From: CAWGGS01 sp046704745
GTDB taxonomy: Bacteria > Desulfobacterota > Desulfobulbia > Desulfobulbales > Desulfocapsaceae
Assembly: GCA_046704745.1 (NCBI GenBank)
Contig: JBJKRL010000043.1
Location: 23,466-87,465 of the forward strand
Direction of reading: 5' to 3'
Length of the DNA: 64,000 nucleotides
The notes under the pieces were generated by a model. That model was not told the DNA's origin. It searched no databases and saw only the letters and a program-made list of their open reading frames with translations. This document shows, piece after piece, positions 16,932 through 24,688 of this stretch. Within the stretch, counting starts at the first letter, position 1. Each line of letters starts with the position of its first letter. The translations under genes and the position numbers were made by a program.

Positions 16932-18392
16932 ATGATTTATGAATCACAAATGATCATCATTTTTGGCGGAACGGGAGATTTGACCCGGCGTAAATTGATT
17001 CCCTCGCTGTATCATCTACTCAAGAAAAAACAATTGACCGATTGCACACCCATTATCTGCATCGGTCGTCAGAAAATCACCAGGGCCTCATTTCTCAAGA
17101 ACCTGACGATTGATAAATTTATCGAGGATCCTGAAGATGCTGTGGTGCAAGACCTGTATGGACGCATAGAGTACCTCTGTTTTGATTTACTTACTGGAAG
17201 TCGCTCTGAGTTCCATGCTGGAATTGAAGCCATTCGGCAGAAGTACAAATGTGCAGCAAATAGCTTGATCTATCTTGCTTTGCCCACAACCGTTTTTCAA
17301 AAGACGGCGGAATTGATTGGGGCATTGCAAGATGAGACATGCTGGCAGAGGGTCGTTTTTGAAAAACCTTTCGGTGAAGATGCTGTTTCTGCAAGAAAGC
17401 TAAATGAAAGTATCATGTCTGTGCTGCGTGAGGATCAGATATTTCGGGTTGATCATTATCTCGGCAAGGAACTCGTGCAGAATATCTTGTCCCTCAGATT
17501 TACCAATCAAATTTTTGCATCCTCCTGGCATGGGCAGAACATTGATCATGTGCAGATAACAGTCAGTGAGAGCCTCGGAGTTGAGAAACGAGCCGGTTAT
17601 TATGATCAGAGTGGAGCTGTGAGGGATATGGTACAAAATCATCTCCTCCAGCTTCTTTCATTTGTTGCTATGGAACCACCTCAGACGGGCTCTGCGGATA
17701 CTTTAAGAGATGCTGCCGCTGCAGTAATATGTCATCTTCGGCCAGTAGAGGCAAAAGATGTGGTGTTGGGACAATATGGTCCCGGTCTTGTCGGCACTTC
17801 CAGGGTGGTGGGATATAGGTCAGAGAACGGGGTGGCGGACGAATCGATCACAGAGACATATGCAGCGTTGAGGACCTACATTGATACACCACGATGGCAG
17901 GGCGTACCCTTTTACCTGCGCACTGGTAAAAGGTTAAAACACCGGTACGCAGATATTAAGCTGGTTTTTAAACACAAACTATCTCCTGTAGGCACAATGC
18001 AAGGCCAGCCCAATGTGATCAACATTCGAATTCAGCCGGATGAAGGTATTGCTCTTGCCTTTAATATTCGTAAACCAGGTGACAGCGGCGATACTGAATC
18101 GGTGTCGATGGACTTTTGTCATCGTTGTCACTTTGGTCCCAATACGCCTGAGGCCTATGAATCGATTCTCCGCAATGTCATGCTTGGAGATCATAGTATC
18201 TTTCCACGCTGGGACTGGATACAGGCAAGCTGGGATTATATCGATGGCTTACGGAACATAGCAAATCCACCAAGTGCCTACAAGGCTGGTTCCGGGGGAC
18301 CCGTTGAGGCTGATGATCTTTTGGCACAAGACGGACGAAAATGGCTCGAGAATAATTCGTTTCAACAGATTATACCACTACATCCCAGTTGA
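16932..18392 (+). CDS. zwf: Glucose-6-phosphate 1-dehydrogenase (first copy)
   Basis: Oxidises glucose 6-phosphate to 6-phosphogluconolactone with NAD(P)+. The 486 residues contain the nucleotide motif GGTGDLTRRKLIPSLY, the catalytic RVDHYLGKELVQN, the family segment AGYYDQSGAVRDMVQNH, and VPFYLRTGKRL. Start ATG follows the strong site GGAGGTGGAG. It stands alone in the accessory region, without pgl or gnd, is clearly AT-richer than the second zwf at 28072-29595, and differs from it along its length. The last residues after WLENNSF run into sequence resembling the start of a VOC gene, so the C-terminus may have been reshaped by recombination. Confidence 0.96.
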   Translation: MIYESQMIIIFGGTGDLTRRKLIPSLYHLLKKKQLTDCTPIICIGRQKITRASFLKNLTIDKFIEDPEDAVVQDLYGRIEYLCFDLLTGSRSEFHAGIEAIRQKYKCAANSLIYLALPTTVFQKTAELIGALQDETCWQRVVFEKPFGEDAVSARKLNESIMSVLREDQIFRVDHYLGKELVQNILSLRFTNQIFASSWHGQNIDHVQITVSESLGVEKRAGYYDQSGAVRDMVQNHLLQLLSFVAMEPPQTGSADTLRDAAAAVICHLRPVEAKDVVLGQYGPGLVGTSRVVGYRSENGVADESITETYAALRTYIDTPRWQGVPFYLRTGKRLKHRYADIKLVFKHKLSPVGTMQGQPNVINIRIQPDEGIALAFNIRKPGDSGDTESVSMDFCHRCHFGPNTPEAYESILRNVMLGDHSIFPRWDWIQASWDYIDGLRNIANPPSAYKAGSGGPVEADDLLAQDGRKWLENNSFQQIIPLHPS

Positions 18393-18781
18393 AAATTTGA
18401 GGAACATTTTTCACATTATCCAAGAGAACAGCGACCCCAAAAGGGAAAATGGCTAGACAAAGCAACACTGGTTTAAGAAATGCAAAATTAGAAGGTGTCC
18501 ATTTGTATCTTCCCGGGCATGGAGATAATCCACCAATGCTAGAAATATTCACATATGAAGAAATGCATCATAAGTCACATATTATGGCCGACCACACCGG
18601 CATTACTCATATAGCATTTGAGGTTGAAGATGTTAACACTACCTTCAAAAAAGCAATGGAAAACGGAGCAATTAAATTAGGAGAAACTGTAGAAAAAGAA
18701 GTCGAGAACGTGGGAATTTTGCAATTTGTATATTTTCGCGATCCTGAGGGGAATATTGTAGAAATTCAGTCTTGGAAATAG
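18380..18781 (+). pseudogene. Glyoxalase/VOC protein, frameshifted at its N-terminus
   Basis: A VOC-fold (glyoxalase/bleomycin resistance) protein. The intact part from 18449 reads GLRNAKLEGVHLYLPGHG through THIAFEVEDV to FRDPEGNIVEIQSW and lacks the first beta-alpha unit. That missing part appears in other frames just upstream: HYIPVENLRNIF, DPKREN, then LDKAT, which together fit a normal VOC N-terminus. Two small frame changes between about 18450 and 18470 would restore a full-length protein. An ATG at 18449 could still yield a 110-residue product. The 5' part overlaps the zwf stop. Substrate unknown. Confidence 0.6.
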
Positions 18782-18808
18782 AAGGTCATGAGGTTCGCAT
18801 CTTAATCA

Positions 18809-18840
18809 TTAATTATTCATGTTAAAAAGTTAATAATTAA
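18809..18840. other. AT-rich inverted repeat
   Basis: Perfect 9-base arms ttaattatt and aataattaa separated by 14 bases, just after the VOC pseudogene stop. It could act as a weak transcription stop or be a mobile-element scar; there is no T-run that would make it a standard terminator. Confidence 0.3.
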
Positions 18841-18953
18841 GGCGACCTGCCTCTGTTGTTCTTGTCGTGTTCAGATACATTGCAGATGAACGGAAATAGA
18901 ATGCGAACAAAAACCTGAAATAAGGTTAGGTCAACGTTGGCGAAGGAGCACAA

Positions 18954-19331
18954 ATGAAAATCGATTCACATATCGTCTTCCTCGGAACGAGCGATTTGTC
19001 CGCAACGGCGCACTTCTATGAGGAGACGCTTGGACTGTCTCTGGCGCTTGACCAGGGGAAATGCAGGATCTACAGAGTTGCCCGCGAGGCCTTCATCGGC
19101 TTCTGCCAACAGGAGGAACCGCCTTCGGTCGAAGGGGTAATCATTACAATAGTGACTCAGCAGGTGGACGAATACTGCGATCTACTGCGCGCACGCGGCG
19201 TGCTGTTTGAGAAGGAACCAGCAGCCAATCCGAACTACAAGATCTACCACTGCTTTCTGCGGGATCCGAACGGTTACCTGGTGGAGATCCAGAGATTCGA
19301 CGATCCTCGGTGGGCAAAACGACCTGTATGA
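18954..19331 (+). CDS. VOC-family (glyoxalase-like) protein
   Basis: A complete 125-residue VOC-fold protein, unrelated in sequence to the broken one upstream. SHIVFLGTSDLSATAHFYEETLG is the usual opening, EEPPSVEGVIITI lies in the middle, and HCFLRDPNGYLVEIQRFD is the metal-site C-terminus with the conserved Glu. AGGAG lies seven bases before the ATG. Members act as dioxygenases, glyoxalases or antibiotic-binding proteins; the substrate is not evident. It is more GC-rich than its neighbours, consistent with a separate origin. Confidence 0.88.
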   Translation: MKIDSHIVFLGTSDLSATAHFYEETLGLSLALDQGKCRIYRVAREAFIGFCQQEEPPSVEGVIITIVTQQVDEYCDLLRARGVLFEKEPAANPNYKIYHCFLRDPNGYLVEIQRFDDPRWAKRPV

Positions 19332-19409
19332 CATAAGGGTCGCTCTGGATGAATGTAGCTCTGATGGTGTCGCTGGATGGGGTCGCCCATACAAACTGAT
19401 TGGCAGTTA

Positions 19410-20089
19410 ATGAAGTATTTAATTTTCTTCATGATATCTTTCATAGGAGTATGTTGTTTCACTAATCCTTCTTTTTGTAAAGAAGAGATACCTTTTCTTA
19501 CAGAACCTTGCTATATTGATAATAATTACGTTTTATTATACAAAATTATAAACTGGTGGAATGACGCTCCGCCAGTTGAAGCAACACCAGTCTTTGTGGA
19601 AACACACTAAAATGTGTAAGTGGTTATCATACAAGGATTGAGTTCAGCAAAGATAACCATGTTCTACAGTTCATTAATTTATATAATTCCCTTGATTTAC
19701 TGTCAATTTTTAAAGAATGTGAAAATTGTTTTGGTCCATCCTATTTCAAATGTACTTGGTTGAATAAGAAATATTTAAAAAAAACAGATCCATCGTCTGT
19801 CCAAATAATTGAGAAAGATATAAACACTATTTATTTCGGCAATATAACTGAGGATCAAGCAGAACTATTTTTTGTTCTGAAAGGGAAAATCAGATTTGTT
19901 GTAGAGGGAAGAATAGGTGGTTTGTTGTTAAATGATGGGAAAATAGCCCTCCATCATGCCGGCAGCTTTCTAATGAAGTGTCCACACTCCAAATCAATTG
20001 AACCGAATGAATCGCCAATATCCTTGTCCATTATTAATATTCAAAATGGAGAAACCATTGCACGTTATACTGCTATTTTCAGAAAATGA
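19410..20089 (+). pseudogene. Exported hypothetical protein, frameshifted
   Basis: A frame starting at 19410 encodes a signal-peptide-like sequence (MKYLIFFMISFIGVCCF) followed by KEEIPFLTEPCYIDNNYVLL and ends at 19610. A second frame is open without a start from 19579 to 20089, passing through FSKDNHVLQFINLYNSLDLL, ECENCFGP and IRFVVEGRIGGLLLND. The overlap of about 30 bases and continuous low-GC composition suggest one secreted protein of about 225 residues broken by one indel near 19580-19610. A TTG at 19760 could start a 109-residue fragment. No family recognised. Confidence 0.4.
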
Positions 20090-20208
20090 AGATAAGAGAT
20101 TCTATGCGAACTCTGTACGAAGTAATCCGGAATAATTTTGACGAGTATAAGATGGACAGATGACGACTAAAGATTTTTTACAGTTAAAGAGTATAAAAAT
20201 ACTGATTT

Positions 20209-20691
20209 ATGTCTACTGAACAACCACTATTACCTTGCTGTGAATGTGCTGAAAAGAAATCGTCGTGTTGTGTGAATATGGAGGTCTATTTAACACCAGG
20301 CGATGTGATGCGCATCCATAACGTTACTAAAGCAGATGATTTTTTGGTATTTAAGCCACCGGGTATTAAATATGCTGAGGCTGGGAAGGAGTGGTTTAAA
20401 CGTATCTCCCGCCCAGACGGATGCCGCAGAGTCCTCCGTTCTATGGATGACGGAGCATGTTTTTTTCTGACTCAGTCCGGGTGTCGGCTTTCACTTGAAC
20501 AACGCCCCTTGCTCTGTCGAATTTTTCCAATTGAATTCGATGAGCAAAACCTGCTGGATATCGCCAACGAATGCCCTCTCTCATTAATGAAAGACCCAAA
20601 TTTATCGCTCATAAAAATGGGCATGACTTTCGAGAAATTAATTGACTGGCACGCACAACTTTATGAAGAGATAAATCAAGAGAAATTTTAA
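20209..20691 (+). CDS. YkgJ-family cysteine cluster protein
   Basis: A 160-residue protein with the YkgJ (CxxCxxCC-type) metal-binding pattern: CCECAEKKSSCC near the N-terminus, then GACFFLTQSGCRLSLEQRPLLCRIFP, and a late NECPL cysteine. This family is thought to bind zinc or an iron-sulfur cluster; function unknown. The order C..C, GxC, RPxxCRxFP is intact, so the protein should fold. No clear ribosome site. AT-rich like the genes around it. Confidence 0.85.
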   Translation: MSTEQPLLPCCECAEKKSSCCVNMEVYLTPGDVMRIHNVTKADDFLVFKPPGIKYAEAGKEWFKRISRPDGCRRVLRSMDDGACFFLTQSGCRLSLEQRPLLCRIFPIEFDEQNLLDIANECPLSLMKDPNLSLIKMGMTFEKLIDWHAQLYEEINQEKF

Positions 20692-20782
20692 GCATAACGC
20701 AGAGTTTGGGCGAAACGGCCATTTTGCAACAGGCTCGATATACAGGGCATTAGAATTACTTGTGGACCACGAGAAATACAAA

Positions 20783-21334
20783 ATGATTCGATTACTTTGT
20801 TTTGCCGTTGTTTCTGTTTATTTTACTTACATTTCCAGAAAGATACTATCCCGCCCTCGTGCACATGGCTTCTATCGATTTTTTGCATGGGAGTTCATCT
20901 TGGCTCTTGTCCTGCTTAATGCACCGTATTGGATGAGAAACCCATTCTCCTCCTTTTATCAGATCCTTTCAGGGTTGTTCCTGCTAACTTCCATCTTTCT
21001 GGCGGTTCATGGTTTTTACCTGCTTAAGGTTGTCGGAAAACCAAATCAGAATCGATCGGAAGTCGAGTTGTTTGTATTTGAAAAAACTTCTCACTTGGTT
21101 ACAACCGGAGCGTACAGATACATCCGCCATCCTCTCATTTCTTCACTTCTGTTTCTCGCATGGGGTGCTTTTTTTAAACATCCAATATTTTTCGGTCTGT
21201 TTTTGGTCCTTGCTGCTTCATTTTTTCTGGCAATAACTGCAAAGAAGGAAGAGTCCGAGTGTCTCCAATTTTTTGGTGATGCGTATCAAAAATATATGCT
21301 GGGAACCAAAAAGTTTATTCCATTTATATTTTAA
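20783..21334 (+). CDS. Isoprenylcysteine carboxyl methyltransferase-like membrane protein
   Basis: A 183-residue integral membrane protein of the ICMT/PEMT superfamily. After four N-terminal helices comes the cofactor motif TTGAYRYIRHPLISSLL, with the invariant G-x-Y-x-x-x-R-H-P, and near the C-terminus EESECLQFFGDAYQKYM, the conserved E-F-G-x-x-Y-x-x-Y. Bacterial members methylate small or lipid substrates or have unknown roles. An in-frame GTG lies at 20762; ATG at 20783 begins directly at the first helix. Its stop is followed at once by the start-less HigB frame. Confidence 0.85.
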   Translation: MIRLLCFAVVSVYFTYISRKILSRPRAHGFYRFFAWEFILALVLLNAPYWMRNPFSSFYQILSGLFLLTSIFLAVHGFYLLKVVGKPNQNRSEVELFVFEKTSHLVTTGAYRYIRHPLISSLLFLAWGAFFKHPIFFGLFLVLAASFFLAITAKKEESECLQFFGDAYQKYMLGTKKFIPFIF

Positions 21335-21370
21335 GGAAAAGAACCCGAAAACTGGAGCAGCCACAAACGT

Positions 21371-21634
21371 TGCCAGAAAGATACCGAGAATCTCTTCAAT
21401 GATAAAGATGTAAAGAGATTTAGAAGTATATCGAGAAAGGCACGAATCAAATTAGAAATGCTCAATGCAACCGTATCGTTAGATGGCTTGAAGGTGCCGC
21501 CTGGTAATCGTTTGGAAGCATTAAAGGGTGATAGAAAAGGGCAGTACAGCATACGAATAGACTCTCAATGGCGTATTTGTTTCAAATGGGAAGATGGGAA
21601 CACATATGACGTTGAAATTGTAGATTATCATTGA
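21371..21634 (+). pseudogene. higB: HigB-type toxin lacking a start codon
   Basis: An open frame encoding most of a HigB/RelE-family mRNA interferase: KDTENLFNDKDVKRF, KARIKLEMLNA, LKVPPGNRLEALKGDRKGQY, DSQWRICFKWE and VEIVDYH, ending 10 bases before higA. That is the whole family pattern apart from the first five or six residues. In frame there is no ATG, GTG or TTG between the previous gene's stop and the internal methionine of LEMLNA, so the native start has been lost by a junction near 21340-21370. The toxin is probably inactive, while the antitoxin remains intact. Confidence 0.7.
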
Positions 21635-21644
21635 GGTGAATATC

Positions 21645-21971
21645 ATGGCTAAAAAACTACCTCCAATAACACCAGGCGACATTCTTCTGGAAGAATTTCT
21701 TAAGCCGATGGAAATCTCTCAAGCTCAATTGGCCAGAGATATACATGTGCCGCCAAATAGAATAAACCAAATAATTAATGGTAAACGTGAAATAACTGCC
21801 GACACCGCACTACGGTTAGGCAAGTATTTCAGCATTGAACCTGAATTTTGGTTAAATCTCCAAATGAGGTTTAATATGAAATTGGCACAGGAAAAGGCAG
21901 GAAAGGAAATAGAAAAGAATGTTAAGAAATACATTTCTCCCACTAATGATATAAGCCCAAATCCTGCCTAG
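21645..21971 (+). CDS. higA: HigA-type antitoxin (XRE helix-turn-helix)
   Basis: A 108-residue antitoxin. TPGDILLEEFLKPMEISQAQL begins the HigA domain, QLARDIHVPPNRINQIINGKR is the helix-turn-helix, and EPEFWLNLQMRFNMKLA closes the fold. GAGGTG lies six to eight bases before the ATG at 21645, and the toxin remnant ends 10 bases upstream, the toxin-first order normal for higBA. It should still bind its own operator; with a headless toxin it may be a solitary relic. Confidence 0.92.
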   Translation: MAKKLPPITPGDILLEEFLKPMEISQAQLARDIHVPPNRINQIINGKREITADTALRLGKYFSIEPEFWLNLQMRFNMKLAQEKAGKEIEKNVKKYISPTNDISPNPA

Positions 21972-22018
21972 AAAATATAAATATTCTCCAACGCGACCGT
22001 TAGTGGTCAAAAGATAAA

Positions 22019-22281
22019 ATGATGAGAAAATTAGCATTAATAGCGAATATTCTTGCATTAATAACAATAGGTTCACCAATATTATTCATCGGTTTTATTC
22101 TTTTTAAACATAAGATGCTGCTTCGGTAGGTATAATTGGCGGAGCCGATGGACCTACGACAATTTTCTATTCATTTTCATTCGACCCTTTTAGAATAATT
22201 TCTTAGATTCTACTAATCACACTGCTATGTCTAAACATATATGTGATTAAAAAAAATAAGTCAGGTGATGCGTGGCTTTAG
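22019..22281 (+). pseudogene. Small membrane protein with OadB-like GIIGGADGPT motif, broken
   Basis: A short gene in pieces. From ATG 22019 one frame gives a 36-residue hydrophobic peptide (KLALIANILALITIG, then FIGFILFKHKM) and stops. The next frame continues with VGIIGGADGPTTIFYSFSF, then an amber stop, then ILLITLLCLNIYVIKKNKSG to 22281. GIIGGADGPT is the signature shared by sodium-pumping decarboxylase beta subunits and by a family of tiny membrane proteins often annotated as such. One frameshift near 22125 and one in-frame TAG separate two membrane helices from the motif. I read it as a dead member of the tiny-protein family. Confidence 0.5.
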
Positions 22282-22304
22282 AATACAAACATAAGGATTG
22301 AAAA

Positions 22305-22619
22305 ATGACATTTTGGGATTTAAACACAATTCAGCTAGAAGAATTCAAACCAGGTATATTAAGTAAGGCGGAAATCGGTGAAAACTTAATTATGGTCTGT
22401 ATGGAGATTGAAGCAGACAAAGAAGATACGGGTCATAAACATAAGTTTGATCAATGCGGTTTAATCTTAAACGGTAAAATAGAGATGTATATAGGTGAAA
22501 AGAGCAAATTGCTTTATCCTAATGAGTCTTATTTTATTCCGGCTGGTGTGAAACATGGTTGGAAAACGTTTGAGAAATCTGTAACACTCATAGATGTGTC
22601 ATTAAAAGAGCCCAAATGA
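22305..22619 (+). CDS. Cupin-domain protein
   Basis: A 104-residue single cupin barrel. The first motif is GHKHKFDQCGLILNGKIEM (H-x-H and a later G), the second YFIPAGVKHGWKTFE with P-x-G-x-x-H. The metal ligands His, His, Glu/Gln and His are therefore plausible. AAGGA precedes the ATG. Function of such small cupins ranges from isomerases to sensors and cannot be set here. It lies between a broken membrane gene and a long direct repeat. Confidence 0.85.
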   Translation: MTFWDLNTIQLEEFKPGILSKAEIGENLIMVCMEIEADKEDTGHKHKFDQCGLILNGKIEMYIGEKSKLLYPNESYFIPAGVKHGWKTFEKSVTLIDVSLKEPK

Positions 22620-22676
22620 TGTGAGGGATAATGGGACGCTGGTGAAAAAGATACTTATTGGAGCATCTTGCTCTTA

Positions 22677-22780
22677 AACCGCGGCTCAGACCAACAGCAT
22701 TTTATCAATCATCCCGCTCTTTTTTCCGGACATTGGACCTGTTATTTGATTCCGGGAAATGAGAGGTGATTTCGGTGTCG
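22677..22780 (+). repeat. Long direct repeat, copy 1
   Basis: About 104 bases, roughly 90 percent identical by eye to 23204-23308, same orientation. It includes gcggctcag, caacagcattttatcaat, tttccggacattgga and gaggtgatttcggtgtcg. With copy 2 it brackets a single small membrane-protein gene, like a cassette or the scar of a tandem duplication. No coding frame is convincing. Confidence 0.8.
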
Positions 22781-22926
22781 GGAGGATGAGTGGGACGTAC
22801 ATAAGATCATAACTTCCTTCACTATTTTCTTAAAGAAATGTCAGTCCTTATAAACAGATACAGAATTCCAACAACAAAATCCTACCCGACATAAACCGAT
22901 GATTTTCACCGTTATGCACCAAAAAA

Positions 22927-23190
22927 ATGAGAAAACCATTTATACCAAGAGATAAGCCAAAATCATGGGTTGTAGCAATGCTTGCCGGAATTATGAATTT
23001 GTTGGTTGCTGGCCCAATAATGGTTTTTGGAGCTTACTTTCATCTTCAATTTATAAAATCAGCTGGCATTATAATGTTTGTTGGTGGTTGCCTTATATTC
23101 ATAATAATGACTGCACAATTTCAGATAAATAATCTAAATGGCAGTTACAAATACATAAAAGAAGCTGACTGGAAAGATCAACTTTGGTAA
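22927..23190 (+). CDS. Small two-helix membrane protein
   Basis: An 87-residue protein with two membrane helices (MLAGIMNLLVAGPIMVFGAYF and SAGIIMFVGGCLIFIIMTA), a short basic N-terminus and a polar C-terminal tail (FQINNLNGSYKYIKEADW). No ribosome site is visible. No family recognised. It is the only gene between the two copies of a direct repeat of about 104 bases, so it may have moved or been duplicated as a unit. Confidence 0.55.
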   Translation: MRKPFIPRDKPKSWVVAMLAGIMNLLVAGPIMVFGAYFHLQFIKSAGIIMFVGGCLIFIIMTAQFQINNLNGSYKYIKEADWKDQLW

Positions 23191-23203
23191 AAAATATATT
23201 GTG

Positions 23204-23308
23204 AACCCGCGGCTCAGTCCAACAGCATTTTATCAATCATCCCGCTTTTTTTTCCGGACATTGGATCTGTTATTTGATTTCGGAAAATGAGAGGTGATTG
23301 CGGTGTCG
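23204..23308 (+). repeat. Long direct repeat, copy 2
   Basis: Second copy of the repeat at 22677-22780, with scattered substitutions and one run-length difference in the T tract. The two copies start about 527 bases apart. Its right end runs into the possible upstream start (23298) of the next gene. Confidence 0.8.
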
Positions 23309-23354
23309 TCTGGGCGGGACAAATGATAAAACGCTCTTAGTTCTACATAAGAAA

Positions 23355-23972
23355 ATGCCTATCGACTTCCGCCGCCAATATCGCGAGGACACTTCTCAAT
23401 CCCAAGTGGCCTACACCGCAGCCGATGAAGCCGGTAGACGAATTGCCGACATTCACAGAACGTCTAGGAAGAAGATTTCCCGCCAACGAGGAGGCGAGTT
23501 ATGGCAGGTGTTCTTTAAAGATCTATGGGATCAGCGGGCGTCAATTCCCAACACGAGGGAGCCATTCGAAGAATGGATGCAAACGAAGATCCGAGAGCTT
23601 TCCCAAATATTGGGAAGCGAAGATGAGCTTAAGATCGGATTGGCTCAGAAGTTCGTGAATCTGTTTTTCAAGGACCTATGGGCGTTCAGAGAGGTTCCCG
23701 ATGCCACCTCAGAGCTCTTTCATATTCCTCTTGATGCAATCGTTCTGTCCTGCTTCACCGATTACTCCGGGACCTGGAAAAGTTGGACCAAGGTAGTTGC
23801 CGTTGACGATAAGCGGTTTGACTGCCGCTACCGTGACTACATGGACATACAGATCGCACACCGGCTTTACGCGGTTGATTTTGGCTTCCTTAAGCCTCTT
23901 GAGCTGGAGCAACTCTTCTGGCATAAAATAATCGTCTCAAAACAACGGGTCTACACATTTGACAGAAAATGA
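23355..23972 (+). CDS. Hypothetical protein, 205 aa
   Basis: Soluble, mixed-charge protein with no family I recognise. ATG at 23355 (MPIDFRRQYRED) is preferred; an in-frame start at 23298 lies inside the direct repeat. Tryptophan-rich stretches occur (GELWQVFFKDLWDQ and LFFKDLWAF), and the C-terminus reads HKIIVSKQRVYTFDRK. The bases encoding VYTFDRK plus the following attC-like palindrome recur in decayed form at 25605 and 35757, so relatives of this gene's 3' end were once present in more copies. It fits a gene cassette of unknown function. Confidence 0.55.
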   Translation: MPIDFRRQYREDTSQSQVAYTAADEAGRRIADIHRTSRKKISRQRGGELWQVFFKDLWDQRASIPNTREPFEEWMQTKIRELSQILGSEDELKIGLAQKFVNLFFKDLWAFREVPDATSELFHIPLDAIVLSCFTDYSGTWKSWTKVVAVDDKRFDCRYRDYMDIQIAHRLYAVDFGFLKPLELEQLFWHKIIVSKQRVYTFDRK

Positions 23973-23987
23973 TTTTCAACTAATTTC

Positions 23988-24034
23988 CCTAAAACCGCCC
24001 TTCACCCCGAGAACGGGTGAAGGCAATGTTGGGT
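23988..24034 (+). repeat. attC-like imperfect palindrome
   Basis: Starts ccctaaa, ends GTTGGGT (a perfect GTTRRRY inverse core), with inner arms cttcaccc/gggtgaag. It lies 15 bases after a stop codon and 16 bases before the next gene start. The 3' part (gggtgaaggcaatgttgg) is shared with 25644-25691 and, in part, with 39721-39765. Confidence 0.5.
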
Positions 24035-24050
24035 GGAATCAGGAAATCAC

Positions 24051-24518
24051 TTGAATAAAAAGGATAGGCTTTGGTGGCCCTTAATGATATTTGGAGGTCT
24101 TCTCGTCTTACTCTTTGCGGTCTCTGAGTTTATTGCCCGTATCAATACTGACATAGACGGAGTCGTGATGAGTTCGGTATTGAAGTGCGTAGAACCGGCC
24201 CATTACAGATGTGTAAGAACCTATACATTGATATCATTAACATCGGGGGCTCTTTTTACATACGCTGCCGGGCCTAATGATGAATCATTACCGCAATCGA
24301 TTCCAAACGGAGCACACATAATCAAGAAAAAGGGGAAGCTGTCCTATACCATTAATGGCCGCACGAGTCTTGGCTTTCCACTATGGTTCTACTCAGGATT
24401 AATTACCGTTGGGGGTTGGTGCTTTTTGGGTGGCATTATTGCTGGATGTCGATGGTTCTCCTCATTCTGTAAAGGTCTCGACGATCAGGAAGAAGATACG
24501 ACAGGTTTGAGCAGTTAA
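24051..24518 (+). CDS. Hypothetical two-helix membrane protein
   Basis: A protein of about 155 residues with a membrane helix at each end (LMIFGGLLVLLFAVSEFIA and LWFYSGLITVGGWCFLGGIIAG) and an extracytoplasmic loop of about 85 residues holding two Cys (KCVEPAHYRC). TTG at 24051 has AGGA upstream; GTG at 24033 is the alternative and would overlap the attC-like core. The stop TAA lies within agttaac, the start of another attC-like site, so the gene is bracketed by such sites. Family unknown. Confidence 0.5.
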   Translation: MNKKDRLWWPLMIFGGLLVLLFAVSEFIARINTDIDGVVMSSVLKCVEPAHYRCVRTYTLISLTSGALFTYAAGPNDESLPQSIPNGAHIIKKKGKLSYTINGRTSLGFPLWFYSGLITVGGWCFLGGIIAGCRWFSSFCKGLDDQEEDTTGLSS

Positions 24519-24628
24519 CAAAGCAGCAGTGAAATCAACTATACATTCAGTTACCATGTGTTTACCAAATTTCCAATATTCGCGAAAGTCAGTGGAAGCC
24601 CTTGCTGCCCCTGACAGCAATGTTGGCG
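24513..24628 (+). repeat. Possible longer attC-like site
   Basis: Starts AGTTAACAAAGCAGCAG over the upstream stop codon and ends gacagcaatGTTGGCG. Subterminal arms aagcagcag and cttgctgcc can pair imperfectly. The last position differs from GTTRRRY. The shared tail gcaatgttgg links it to the sites at 24028 and 39759. Weaker than the short sites. Confidence 0.3.
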
Positions 24629-24638
24629 GTAACCAAAC

Positions 24639-24666
24639 TTGACATGCGGTCCGAATATGGTATTAT
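24639..24666 (+). promoter_or_regulatory. Sigma-70-like promoter for the toxin-antitoxin pair
   Basis: TTGACA at 24639-24644, a 16-base spacer, then TATTAT at 24661-24666, 23 bases before the antitoxin ATG and upstream of its GGAGGT ribosome site. It is the clearest consensus-like promoter in the accessory region. A private promoter is usual for toxin-antitoxin cassettes. Confidence 0.65.
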
Positions 24667-24688
24667 ATAAAGATCGGAGGTAGAAAAA

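Noticed and set aside
22193..22210. TAG as a pyrrolysine codon in the GIIGGADGPT micro-gene
   Set aside because: A separate frameshift also breaks the gene, so plain decay explains it better; no pyl genes are in the window.
22677..23308. CRISPR array suggested by repeated sequence
   Set aside because: Only two copies, each about 104 bases, 527 bases apart with a gene between; no short regular repeats or cas genes.
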